Shown: piece by piece, positions 55,948 to 64,000 of the stretch
Numbering within the stretch: the first letter of the stretch is position 1
Layout: every line of letters begins with the position of its first letter
DNA from: Plazaster borealis
Lineage: Eukaryota > Echinodermata > Asteroidea > Forcipulatida > Labidiasteridae
Length of the DNA stretch: 64,000 nt
NCBI GenBank assembly: GCA_021014325.1
Contig: CM037476.1
Coordinates: forward strand, 21,488,827-21,552,826
Direction of reading: 5' to 3'
Made by a program: the position numbers and the translations under genes
The notes under the pieces: model-generated
What the model was told of the DNA's origin: nothing
The model's input: only the letters and a program-made list of their open reading frames with translations
Database searches by the model: none

Positions 55948-56020
55948 CGCCCGGTAGGGGACTTGAACTCATGACCCTCAGGTTAAAAGTCTGATGCTCT
56001 ACCGACTGAGCTAACCGGTC
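55948..56020 (-). tRNA. tRNA-Lys(TTT), degenerate
   Basis: GACCGGT acceptor, A31-C39 mismatch, T stem ATGAG. Anticodon TTT. Confidence 0.65.
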
Positions 56021-56116
56021 TCTGGGTGCAGGGTGTTAATTTCAAGTTATGGCTCAAGCTATGTCTCAATAGTAAAATAATTTATTCGAGGTAATTAAAC
56101 AAAAAGCTAAATTTAT

Positions 56117-56189
56117 AGGCACCGCCCGGATTCGAACCGGGGATCTCCTGTTTACTAGACAGGCGCTTTACCAACAAAGCCACAGCGCC
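56117..56189 (-). tRNA. tRNA-Thr(AGT)
   Basis: Acceptor GGCGCTG with a U6-G67 wobble. A14 changed to T. Confidence 0.78.
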
Positions 56190-56389
56190 TCTATTGCAAA
56201 TTATTACTAAACGTGGTGTAGCCATTAACACTTGATAAGATATTGAAGAAACAAAATCTCAAAGCTAAACAGAATTTAAAAAATAAATAAAAATGGGCTC
56301 TGGTTGCTGGTGGTTCAATGGCTCCAGTTATGTCTCAATAAGATAATGAATCTGAGGTAATTTAAATATAAAAGAAAGTAAAAATCTTC

Positions 56390-56462
56390 AGGCACCGCCC
56401 GGATTTGAACCGGGGATCTCCTGTTTACAAGACAGGCGCTTTACCAACTAAGCTACGGCGCC
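56390..56462 (-). tRNA. tRNA-Thr(TGT)
   Basis: Loop CTTGTAA, T loop TTCAAAT, G9 to A. Stems intact. Confidence 0.88.
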
Positions 56463-56552
56463 TGTTAGTAAAGTACAAATTTAACTTAGTAAAGAAAATG
56501 GCTCTAGCATAATGATGATGCAAAGAAAGCTGCCTGTCTCAAAACAAATGAT

Positions 56553-56625
56553 CGCCCGGTAGGGGACTTGAACCCATGACCCTCAGATTAAAAGTCTGAT
56601 GCTCTACCGACTGAGCTAACCGGGC
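56553..56625 (-). tRNA. tRNA-Lys(TTT)
   Basis: Consensus array Lys unit with paired acceptor. Confidence 0.9.
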
Positions 56626-56721
56626 TCTGGGTGCAGGGTGTTAATTTCAAGTTATAGCTCTAGCTATGTCTCAATAATATAATAATTTATTCGAGGTAAT
56701 TAAACAAAAAGCTAAATCTAT

Positions 56722-56794
56722 AGGCACCGCCCGGATTCGAACAGGGGATCTCCTGTTTACAAGACAGGCGCTTTACCAACTAAGCCACGGCGCC
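56722..56794 (-). tRNA. tRNA-Thr(TGT), T-stem variant
   Basis: T stem CCCTG/CCGGG, one mismatch. Same variant at 58007 and 59297. Confidence 0.82.
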
Positions 56795-56884
56795 TGTTAG
56801 CATAGTACAATTTGAACTTAGTAAAGAAAATGGCTCTAGCATGATGATTAATCAAAGACAGCTTTCTGTTTAAAAACAGATGAT

Positions 56885-56957
56885 CGCCCGGTAGGGGACT
56901 TGAACCCATGACCCTCAGATTAAAAGTCTGATGCTCTACCGACTGAGCTAACCGGGC
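56885..56957 (-). tRNA. tRNA-Lys(TTT)
   Basis: Consensus array Lys unit. Confidence 0.9.
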
Positions 56958-57055
56958 ACTGGGTGCAAGGTGTTAGTTTCAATTTTTGGCTCTAGCTATG
57001 TCTCAATAATAATAATAAATTATTCGAGGTATTTAAGAAATAAAATTAAATTTAA

Positions 57056-57127
57056 AGGCACCGCCCGGATTCGAACGGAGATCTCCTGTTTACTAGACAG
57101 GCGCTTTACCAACTAAGCCACGGCGCC
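57056..57127 (-). tRNA. tRNA-Thr(AGT), 72 nt
   Basis: One base lost in the T stem (CTCCGTTCGAATCC). Probably weakened or a pseudogene. Confidence 0.65.
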
Positions 57128-57217
57128 TGTTAGCAAAGTAAACTTTGAACTTAGTAAAGAAAATGGCTCTAGCATGATGATGATTCAAAGAAAGCTGTAT
57201 GTTTAAAAACAGATGAT

Positions 57218-57290
57218 CGCCCGGTAGGGGACTTGAACCCATGACCCTCAGATTAAAAGTCTGATGCTCTACCGACTGAGCTAACCGGGC
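57218..57290 (-). tRNA. tRNA-Lys(TTT)
   Basis: Consensus array Lys unit. Confidence 0.9.
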
Positions 57291-57386
57291 TCTTGGTGCA
57301 CGGTGTTAATTTTAAGTTATGGCTCAAGCGATGTCTCAATAATATAATAATTTATTTGAGGTAATTAAACAAAAAGCTAAATTTAT

Positions 57387-57459
57387 AGGCACCACCCGGA
57401 TTCGAACCGGGGATCTCCTGTTTACAAGACAGGCGCTTTACCAACTAAGCCACAGCGCC
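57387..57459 (-). tRNA. tRNA-Thr(TGT)
   Basis: Two acceptor wobbles (6:67 and 7:66), otherwise intact. Confidence 0.82.
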
Positions 57460-57673
57460 TCTGTTACGTTTCACAAAACGTCGTGTAGCCATTAACACTT
57501 AACAAGATATTGACAAAAGAAATCTCCAAGCTAAACAGAACTTTAAAAATAAATAAAAATGTGCTCTGGTTGCGGGTGGTTCAATGGCTCTAGTTTCGCT
57601 CAATAAGATAATGTATCCGAGGTTTTCTTAAATATAAAAAATAAAACAAAATTCTTCAGGCACAAAATTCTTC

Positions 57674-57745
57674 AGGCACCGCCGGATTTGAACCGGGGAT
57701 CTCCTGTTTTCAAGACAGGCGCTTTACCAACTAAGCTACGGCGCC
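57674..57745 (-). tRNA. Thr-body tRNA with TGA (Ser) anticodon
   Basis: The loop CTTGAAA gives TGA on a Thr body. The T stem lacks one G (72 nt), so it may be inactive. Its duplicate at 58964 keeps TGT, so the change is recent. Confidence 0.7.
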
Positions 57746-57835
57746 TGTTAGTAAAGTACAAATTGAACTTAGTAAAGAAAATGGCACTAGTATGATGATG
57801 ATGCAAAGAAAGCTGTCTGTTTAAAAACAGATGAT

Positions 57836-57910
57836 CGCCCGGAAGGGGACTTGAACCCATGACCCTCAGATTAAAAGTCTGATGCTCTATACCGACTGAG
57901 CTAACCGGGC
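57836..57910 (-). tRNA. tRNA-Lys(TTT), 75 nt
   Basis: Two extra bases in the D arm (GGTATAGAGC), and the 3' acceptor strand has TCCGGGC. Same in its duplicate at 59126. Confidence 0.7.
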
Positions 57911-58006
57911 TCTGGGTGCAGGGTGTTAATTTCAAGTTGTAGCTCTAGCTATGTCTCAATAATATAATAATTTATTCGAGGTAATTAAACAAAAAGCTAA
58001 ATCTAT

Positions 58007-58079
58007 AGGCACCGCCCGGATTCGAACAGGGGATCTCCTGTTTACAAGACAGGCGCTTTACCAACTAAGCCACGGCGCC
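58007..58079 (-). tRNA. tRNA-Thr(TGT), T-stem variant
   Basis: CCCTG T stem as in the 56722 unit. Confidence 0.82.
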
Positions 58080-58169
58080 TGTTAGCAAAGTACAATTTGA
58101 ACTTAGTAAAGAAAATGGCTCTAGCATGATGATTAATCAAAGACAGCTTTCTGTTTAAAAACAGATGAT

Positions 58170-58242
58170 CGCCCGGTAGGGGACTTGAACCCATGACCCT
58201 CAGATTAAAAGTCTGATGCTCTACCGACTGAGCTAACCGGGC
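58170..58242 (-). tRNA. tRNA-Lys(TTT)
   Basis: Consensus array Lys unit. Confidence 0.9.
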
Positions 58243-58340
58243 ACTGGGTGCAGGGTGTTAGTTTCAAGTTTTGGCTCTAGCTATGTCTCAATAATAATAA
58301 TAAATTATTCGAGGTATTTAAGAAATAAAAATAAATTTAA

Positions 58341-58413
58341 AGGCACCGCCCGGATTCGAACCGGGGATCTCCTGTTTACTAGACAGGCGCTTTACCAACT
58401 AAGCCACGGCGCC
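58341..58413 (-). tRNA. tRNA-Thr(AGT)
   Basis: Intact consensus unit. Confidence 0.92.
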
Positions 58414-58503
58414 TGGTAGCAAAGTACACTTTGAACTTAGTAAAGAAAATGGCTCTAGCATGATGATGATTTAAAGAAAGATGTATGTTTAAAAACAGAT
58501 GAT

Positions 58504-58576
58504 CGCCCGGTAGGGGACTTGAACTCATGACCCTCAGATTAAAAGTCTGATGCTCTACCGACTGAGCTAACCGGGC
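58504..58576 (-). tRNA. tRNA-Lys(TTT), T-stem variant
   Basis: T stem ATGAG/CCCCT has two mismatches; rest consensus. Confidence 0.78.
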
Positions 58577-58672
58577 TCTGGGTGCAGGGTGTTAATTTCA
58601 AGTTATGGCTCAAGCTATGTCTCAATAGTATAATAATTTATTCGAGGTAATTAAACAAAAAGCTAAATTTAT

Positions 58673-58745
58673 AGGCACCGCCCGGATTCGAACCGGGGAT
58701 CTCCTGTTTACTAGACAGGCGCTTTACTAACTAAGCCACAGCGCC
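58673..58745 (-). tRNA. tRNA-Thr(AGT), D-loop variant
   Basis: D loop AGTTAGTA: the conserved GG is GA-altered. U6-G67 wobble. Confidence 0.75.
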
Positions 58746-58963
58746 TCTGTTGCAAATTATTACTAAACGTGGTGTAGCCATTAACACTTGATAAGATATT
58801 GACGAAACAAAATCTCAAAGCTAAACAGAATTTTAAAAATCAATTAAAATGGGCTCTGGTTGCGGGCGGTTCAATGGCTCTACTTTTGCCCAATAAGATA
58901 ATGTATCTGAGGTTTTCTTAAATATAAAAAATAAAACAAAATTCTTCAGGCACAAAATTCTTC

Positions 58964-59035
58964 AGGCACCGCCGGATTTGAACCGGGGATCTCCTGTTTA
59001 CAAGACAGGCGCTTTACCAACTAAGCTACGGCGCC
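58964..59035 (-). tRNA. tRNA-Thr(TGT), 72 nt
   Basis: T stem lacks one G; duplicate of the 57674 unit with the normal TGT loop. Confidence 0.72.
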
Positions 59036-59125
59036 TGTTAGTAAAGTACAAATTGAACTTAGTAAAGAAAATGGCACTAGTATGATGATGATGCAAAGAA
59101 AGCTGTCTGTTTAAAAACAGATGAT

Positions 59126-59200
59126 CGCCCGGAAGGGGACTTGAACCCATGACCCTCAGATTAAAAGTCTGATGCTCTATACCGACTGAGCTAACCGGGC
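59126..59200 (-). tRNA. tRNA-Lys(TTT), 75 nt
   Basis: Same D-arm insertion as the 57836 unit. Confidence 0.7.
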
Positions 59201-59296
59201 TCTGGGTGCAGGGTGTTAATTTCAAGTTGTAGCTCTAGCTATGTCTCAATAATATAATAATTTATTCGAGGTAATTAAACAAAAAGCTAAATCTAT

Positions 59297-59369
59297 AGGC
59301 ACCTCCCGGATTCGAACAGGGGATCTCCTGTTTACAAGACAGGCGCTTTACCAACTAAGCCACGGCGCC
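59297..59369 (-). tRNA. tRNA-Thr(TGT), variant
   Basis: CCCTG T stem and a G7-A66 acceptor mismatch. Confidence 0.72.
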
Positions 59370-59459
59370 TGTTAGCAAAGTACAATTTGAACTTAGTAAA
59401 GAAAATGGCTCTAGCATGATGATTAATCAAAGACAGCTTTCTGTTTAAAAACAGATGAT

Positions 59460-59532
59460 CGCCCGGTAGGGGACTTGAACCCATGACCCTCAGATTAAAA
59501 GTCTGATGCTCTACCGACTGAGCTAACCGGGC
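59460..59532 (-). tRNA. tRNA-Lys(TTT)
   Basis: Consensus array Lys unit. Confidence 0.9.
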
Positions 59533-59654
59533 ACTGGGTGCAGGGTATTAGTTTCAAGTTTTTGCTCTAGCTATGTCTCAATAATAATAATAAATTATTC
59601 GAGGTATTTAAGAAATAAAAAATAAAGCATTGGTGTGAATGCTGGGGGAAGTTG

Positions 59655-59737
59655 GCGTTCGATTAGCTCATGGCAAGGGCTCACCCGGATGAACACACTG
59701 GGGTCGACCCAGGGAAGCTAATCGAACGCACCTTATA
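59655..59737. mobile_element. Foldback element inserted in array 2
   Basis: The arms GGCGTTCGATTAGCT and AGCTAATCGAACGC enclose GGGCTCACCCGGATGAACAC and GGGTCGACCC. It replaces the Thr unit expected between the Lys units at 59460 and 59770. Confidence 0.8.
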
Positions 59738-59769
59738 AAAAGAAAGTTGTAAGTCCAAAAACATATCAA

Positions 59770-59834
59770 CGCCCGGTAGGGGACTTGAACCCAGGACCCT
59801 CAGATTAAAAATCTACCGACTGAGCTAACCGGGC
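59770..59834 (-). pseudogene. tRNA-Lys with anticodon-stem deletion
   Basis: 65 nt; the 5' strand of the anticodon stem is gone (GGTAGATTTTTAATCTGA). Confidence 0.85.
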
Positions 59835-59990
59835 TATGGTATCACTGTGCGGTACTTTCGGACAAATCCACCCCTGCGTTATTTAAAAGAATTAAATTAA
59901 ACAAAAGGCCATTCGAACTTGATGTTCTAAAATTTAGCAACTTTCTTTCTTTAAACAAACTTTCCTTTAAAAAAGGGAAAGAAAAAAATT

Positions 59991-60063
59991 CGCCCGGTAA
60001 GGGACTCGAACCCGTGACCCTCAGATTAAAAGTCTGATGCTCTACCGACTGAGCTAACCGGGC
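59991..60063 (-). tRNA. tRNA-Lys(TTT)
   Basis: Acceptor paired except at 66-67 wobble region, T loop TTCGAGT, T stem ACGGG/CCCTT with one mismatch. Confidence 0.85.
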
Positions 60064-60141
60064 TCTGATTACACGGCGGTAATTTCAAGTGCCTATAAAA
60101 TAATTTATCTGAGGTAATTTTAATTTAACAAAACAGTGTAA

Positions 60142-60214
60142 AGGCACCGCTCGGATTCGAACCGGGGATCTCCTGTTTACTAGACAGGCGCTTTACCAAC
60201 CAAACCACGGCGCC
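60142..60214 (-). tRNA. tRNA-Thr(AGT), variant
   Basis: T stem C50-A64 mismatch and D arm GGTTTGGTTGG. Confidence 0.72.
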
Positions 60215-60303
60215 TGTTAGCAAAGTACAATTTGAACTTAGTAAGAAGATGGCTATAGCATGATGATTAATCAAAGACAGCTTTCTGTTTTAAAACAGAT
60301 GAT

Positions 60304-60376
60304 GGCCCGGTAGGGGACTTGAACCAATGACCCTCAGATTAAAAGTCTGATGCTCTACCGACTGAGCTAACCGGGC
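60304..60376 (-). tRNA. tRNA-Lys(TTT), variant
   Basis: Discriminator C instead of G. T stem ATTGG/CCCCT, two mismatches. Confidence 0.72.
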
Positions 60377-60474
60377 ACTGGGTGCAGGTGTTAGTTTCAA
60401 GTTTTGGCTCTAGCTATATCTCAATAATAATAATAAATTATTCGAGGTATTTAAGAAATAAAAAATAAATTTAA

Positions 60475-60536
60475 AGGCACCGCCCGGAGATCTCCTGTTT
60501 ACTAGACAGGCGCTTTACCAACTAAGCCACGGCGCC
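60475..60536 (-). pseudogene. tRNA-Thr(AGT) lacking the T arm
   Basis: 62 nt; jumps from GGAGATCTCC straight into the 3' acceptor strand. Confidence 0.85.
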
Positions 60537-60628
60537 TGTTAGCAAAGTACACATTGAACTTAGTAAAGAAAAAGGCTCTAGCATGATGATGCTTCAAAGA
60601 AAGCTGTCTGTTTAAAATAACAGATGAT

Positions 60629-60701
60629 CGCCCGGTAGGGAACTTGAACCCATGACCCTCAGATTAAAAGTATGATGCTCTACCGACTGAGCTAACCGGG
60701 C
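60629..60701 (-). tRNA. tRNA-Lys(TTT), variant
   Basis: The anticodon stem starts TCATA, one mismatch. T stem with an extra G-U. Confidence 0.75.
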
Positions 60702-60799
60702 TCTGGGTACAGGGTGTTAATTTCAAGTTATGGCTCTAGATTTGTCTCAATATAACAATAATTTATTCGAGTTAATAATAATAATAAAAATACTTTTAA

Positions 60800-60872
60800 A
60801 GGCACCGCCCGGACTTGAACCGGGGATCTCCTGTTTACAAGACAGGCGCTTTACCAACTAAGCCACGGCGCC
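60800..60872 (-). tRNA. tRNA-Thr(TGT)
   Basis: Intact stems, T loop TTCAAGT. Confidence 0.9.
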
Positions 60873-60965
60873 TGTTAGCAAAGTATAGTTTGAACTTAGT
60901 AAAGAAAGTGGCTCTAGCAAGATGATGCTTCAAAGAAAGCTGCCTGTTTAAAAAAAACAGATTAT

Positions 60966-61038
60966 CGCCCGGTAGGGGACTTGAACCCATGACCCTCAGA
61001 TTAAAAGTCTGATGCTCTACCGACTGAGCTAACCGGGC
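60966..61038 (-). tRNA. tRNA-Lys(TTT)
   Basis: Consensus array Lys unit. Confidence 0.9.
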
Positions 61039-61134
61039 TCTGGGTGCAGGGTGTTAATTTCAAGTTATGGCTCTAGCTTTGTCTCAATACAACATTAATT
61101 AATTCAAGTTAATAATAATAAAAACTACTTTTAA

Positions 61135-61207
61135 AGGCACCGCCCGGATTTGAACCGGGGATCTCCTGTTTACAAGACAGGCGCTTTACCAACTAAGCCA
61201 CGGCGCC
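61135..61207 (-). tRNA. tRNA-Thr(TGT)
   Basis: Intact, T loop TTCAAAT. Confidence 0.9.
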
Positions 61208-61323
61208 TGTTAACAAAGTATAGTTTGAACTTAGTAAAGAAAATGGCTCTAGCATGATGATTCAAAGAAAGCTGTATGCTGAAAAACTTCTAAAATCTTC
61301 CTAAACAAAAAATACAAACCACT

Positions 61324-61396
61324 CGCCCGGTAGGGGACTTGAACCCCTGACCCTCAGATTAAAAGTCTGATGCTCTACCGACTGAGCTAACCGGGC
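61324..61396 (-). tRNA. tRNA-Lys(TTT) with a fully paired T stem
   Basis: AGGGG/CCCCT and paired acceptor: the best-formed Lys gene of the array. Border copy, like the 54672 unit. Confidence 0.93.
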
Positions 61397-61467
61397 TCTG
61401 AAGGAAATTTTCTATAAATCCCATTTTAAAGATTTTGACCATTAGAAAACGTAAAAATATAAAACAA

Positions 61468-61538
61468 AGCCACCGCCCGGAGTCGAACCGGGATCTCCTG
61501 TTTACAAGACAGGCGCTTTACCAACAAACCACGGTGCC
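61468..61538 (-). pseudogene. tRNA-Thr(TGT), divergent 71 nt
   Basis: Deletions in the D arm and T stem; loop CTTGTAA kept. First unit of the array in its own reading direction. Confidence 0.65.
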
Positions 61539-62461
61539 TACGCTACAATGCATAACGTGTTGTAGCCATGAACACAACAACATACTAATTTAACAAAAAC
61601 AAAACCATGTTATACAACAAACGAACAATGATAATTTTCATGCTCCTTCGCTTCGCTCATACGCATGAAAAACAGTTTACTTCTAATGGAAGACCAATGA
61701 TCACAAATTAAGACACAAATTTATGGTTCTAATAAATTTATTGTTATTGGTATAGCATGGGAGAGGGCCGGCATTAGTCTGCTCTGTATTTATATCAATC
61801 TTACATTATTATTATTATTATTACATCAATATATTTTTCTTTATAATGCTCGACTTACAACTCCATATTTTTAACCGTTAAGCTCACTTCTTCTTGATTG
61901 AACCTCTATGTGTTTTGGGTTAGCAATATCATCATTCTTAGGACTTTATAACATACTTTGCCCTTTTTTTTTCAATTTCTTGTTACTTCCTCTTTTTTAA
62001 CCACTTGGTCCTCTGTGTGTTATTCTTCAAGGTTAAAAGGTAACCCGACCCTCTATAGGTCCTTCAGGCATCGCCCGGTAACATCAAAATCTTTGAACTT
62101 GGGAACAAAATATACAACATACATAAATTACAGCACATCCGTACGAAACTTAATTTTCTTGGCTGACCGTTAAAGGTCCCCTAGCATTATTCTTTGGAAT
62201 TTGCACACCGAATTATTTAACATTCGTAACAAGCTTAACATTATTATACTTTTAAGCTTAGCACATAAAAAAAATATACATATTTATTATTACTATTTTT
62301 GTTATTATTGGTATTTTTATTATTATTGATTAAGTTAATTAAATTAATTAAAAGTAACAAAACAACACTTAAACCTCATTATTCAAATATGCTCAGTTAA
62401 GGCAACTCAACAACAGCTATTTAATACAAGACCATCTTTGTAATTCTTTCGAGTTTCTTAA
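61539..62461. other. AT-rich spacer
   Basis: (ATT)n at about 61807-61823 and 62284-62330. No gene. Confidence 0.5.
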
Positions 62462-63480
62462 TTAGGTCAGCAATGTTTCAGATACTGAAAGTCTTTGCTC
62501 TATATCATGTTTCACATATCTATTTTTTGCGGCTGTGGTCTACCATCTTCCATGTTTCATTATCAAATTTTCTGGAACGCTGTTATTGGCAAGATGAGAT
62601 GCACCTCCCGATCTCAAACTGTGGAGACCGTATACATTTTTGGTTCCTTGATTCCTATCTTTTTTAGGGCTTCCAGGAAAAATTCTCTACATCTCGTGTA
62701 GCTTAGGGATTTTCCTATCAATGGCTTGTACGATCTAGTACTGGCATGGTACGATAAGGGAGAGAAGATAAATGCATCTTGTCCAAAACTAATCCCACAC
62801 TCTGACATGTATCTCTGAAGTATTGTAACTGGTGAATAATTGTCAGAAATGTTGTAAACTACTGTGTTGCTCCCGTCCCTGAATATATCCGTCTTTGATC
62901 TTGGTATGAAAAACTTTAGACCTTTTCCTTCTGAAATTTCTGAAATGTGACTGGCTTTCATCTGTGCCATTTCGTCGTGTCTAAAGAGTAAAGCATATTT
63001 GAGAGACACATAACAGGCTGTTCTAAGATCTATAAGCGTACTATTTGGACCGCCAAACATATCAATTACAGATTTAACCAGCTCCAATGACATTGGTTCT
63101 TTTTGTGTTGGGGGTCTGTGAAGATTTTTCCTGCCACTTATCACAATCTGTTGGACAATGGGTGAATCTACTGGGTTAGGTTTCGAGTTTACAAGGGAAT
63201 GCAACCATTTGAGGGCTGCGGCGGATGAGGTGAGCACGCTTTCTGAATTTGTTACTGATTTGGTTTTGACCAGGAATGCTGCAATAATTTCGTCTTATAT
63301 TGGTAACTCTATTTTGAATTTTAGTTCATTGAGCCAGGTGAAAAAACTTCTACATTTGTACAGGTACCCGACTATGGTTCCACTTGCCTTTGCAAGAAGA
63401 GCATCTTCAAATATTTGTATCTTCACTTCTTCAAATTGTTGGGGAAAGTTTGTCCAAAATCGCTGGTTATATATGACCTG
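62462..63480 (-). pseudogene. Tyrosine recombinase of a DIRS/Ngaro-type retrotransposon
   Basis: The N-terminal core-binding region reads FWTNFPQQFEEVKIQIFEDA and SFFTWLNELKFKIELPI, then a TAA at 63295-63297 and DEIIAAFLVKTKSV. The catalytic domain (62614-63237) has YVSLKYALLFRHDEMAQMKA (first catalytic Arg region) and FFIPRSKTDIFRDG. A one-base shift near 62630 moves the frame to LHSLRSGGASHL (HxxR) and IMKHGRW, followed by a TAG at 62540-62542, then NRYVKHDIEQRLSVS with the nucleophile Tyr. All four catalytic elements are recognisable, but the gene is broken three times. In the living family this enzyme integrates a circular cDNA. Confidence 0.9.
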
Positions 63481-63531
63481 TATCGTGAAGAAAGAGAGAG
63501 TATACTTTTAAACACGAGTTTAGTGAATAAT

Positions 63532-64000
63532 TTATGCAGGTGTAAAATCAAAATTCACTGCACAAACGAACCCTTGAAATTTGTTTGAACCTAGGAATGA
63601 GTTTTTGTTCCGTCCTTGTTCTAATGCTGTTTGACCTTCAACATATAAAATTCCAGTCATCCACGGCTTGTAACATGACCATAATAATGGCCAGAACACC
63701 GAAGTTGGCCACCACGGAAAGACAAGGGTCCCTTTCCCTTTGCAATGATGGAGATGCTTCAGAACACTAGGGATCAGAACAACTGGTGGATCTAATAGAC
63801 AGTTTTCCCCTGACCAGTTTTGTGAAAAGGCATCAACCCCCGAGGTCCCCGGGTTCCAAAACCTGGAGAAGAAACGGGGTAATTGTGAGTTATAGAAACA
63901 AGCAAAACAATCAATGCTGTATGGACCCCAAGTGTCGCTAATTGTACGGAACAACTTTTGTGAAATCTTCCAGTCGTCGGTGTCTATTAATCTACTTATC
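63532..64000 (-). CDS. DIRS-type pol, RNase H/C-terminal part (partial)
   Basis: Open to the window edge and ending at TAA 63532. Blocks WGPYSIDCFACFYNSQLPRF, SRFWNPGTSGVDAFSQNWSG, LIPSVLKHL and GTLVFPWWPTSVFWPLL are typical of the region after RT and RNase H in DIRS1-like elements. It lies just upstream of the recombinase, the usual DIRS order. The RT lies beyond the window. Confidence 0.88.
   Translation of the reverse strand, partial: ISRLIDTDDWKISQKLFRTISDTWGPYSIDCFACFYNSQLPRFFSRFWNPGTSGVDAFSQNWSGENCLLDPPVVLIPSVLKHLHHCKGKGTLVFPWWPTSVFWPLLWSCYKPWMTGILYVEGQTALEQGRNKNSFLGSNKFQGFVCAVNFDFTPA

Larger units (their letters stand above)
54672..61538 (-). repeat. tRNA gene array 2 (Thr/Lys, 38 units)
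   Basis: All units are on the - strand. Alternating Thr and Lys with spacers that share words with array 1 (TACTAAGTTCAAA and CATCATGCTAGAGC upstream of Thr; GAGACATAGCTAGAGCCA upstream of Lys, read on the - strand). A large block (57674-58745, or more) is repeated about 1290 bp later (58964 onward), showing segmental duplication inside the array. It contains more decayed units than array 1. Confidence 0.93.

Noticed and set aside
57672..59225. Two - strand frames with SSVGIEHQTFNLRVMGSSP
   Set aside because: Translation of Lys and Thr tRNA bodies in array 2; they appear twice because of the 1.29-kb duplication.

Overview
The window is non-coding-rich animal nuclear DNA. Genes are split by GT/AG introns, and there are Pol III tRNA arrays, tRNA-derived SINEs, many foldback/MITE elements, a CR1/L2-type LINE remnant and a DIRS/Ngaro-type retrotransposon. 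The mix of repeats and the sequence of the one recognisable gene suggest a marine invertebrate deuterostome, most likely an echinoderm such as a sea star. That assignment is inference; nothing here proves the species.

Layout. 1-6.3 kb: diverged tandem repeats, a decayed LINE reverse transcriptase, MITEs and a LINE-like 3' tail. 6.3-11.9 kb: tRNA array 1 on the + strand, 28 Thr and Lys units, partly in a ~640-bp higher-order repeat. 12-17 kb: foldback elements and a 51-bp minisatellite of ~25 copies. 17.75-31.47 kb (- strand): a complete seven-exon VTA1/LIP5 gene, 304 codons, every exon phase consistent, introns full of SINEs, MITEs and minisatellites. 31.6-32.3 kb: GC boxes, a near-perfect 208-bp palindrome and a MITE. 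32.8-43.7 kb (+ strand): four short candidate exons ~3.5 kb apart, each an ATG run ending in a splice donor in the same phase, which would fit alternative first exons of an unseen downstream gene. 45.4-53.5 kb (- strand): a six-exon gene for an unrecognised type I membrane protein with a signal peptide, a Cys-rich ectodomain carrying repeated C-S-C motifs, one membrane span and a cytoplasmic tail with NPxY, PPxY and YxxL motifs. 54.7-61.5 kb: tRNA array 2 on the - strand, 38 Thr and Lys units. 62.4-64 kb (- strand): tyrosine recombinase and RNase H/C-terminal pol parts of a broken DIRS-like element running off the window.

The two tRNA arrays point toward each other across ~43 kb holding the protein genes. 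They share bodies and 5' flanks, so they come from one ancestral Thr-Lys module. The Thr units alternate anticodons AGT and TGT on the same body. Single units carry TGA or TTC anticodons on Thr or Lys bodies. The most unusual items are these arrays, the uncharacterised membrane protein whose exon borders are crowded by transposable elements, the row of phase-matched candidate first exons, and the long palindrome just upstream of VTA1.
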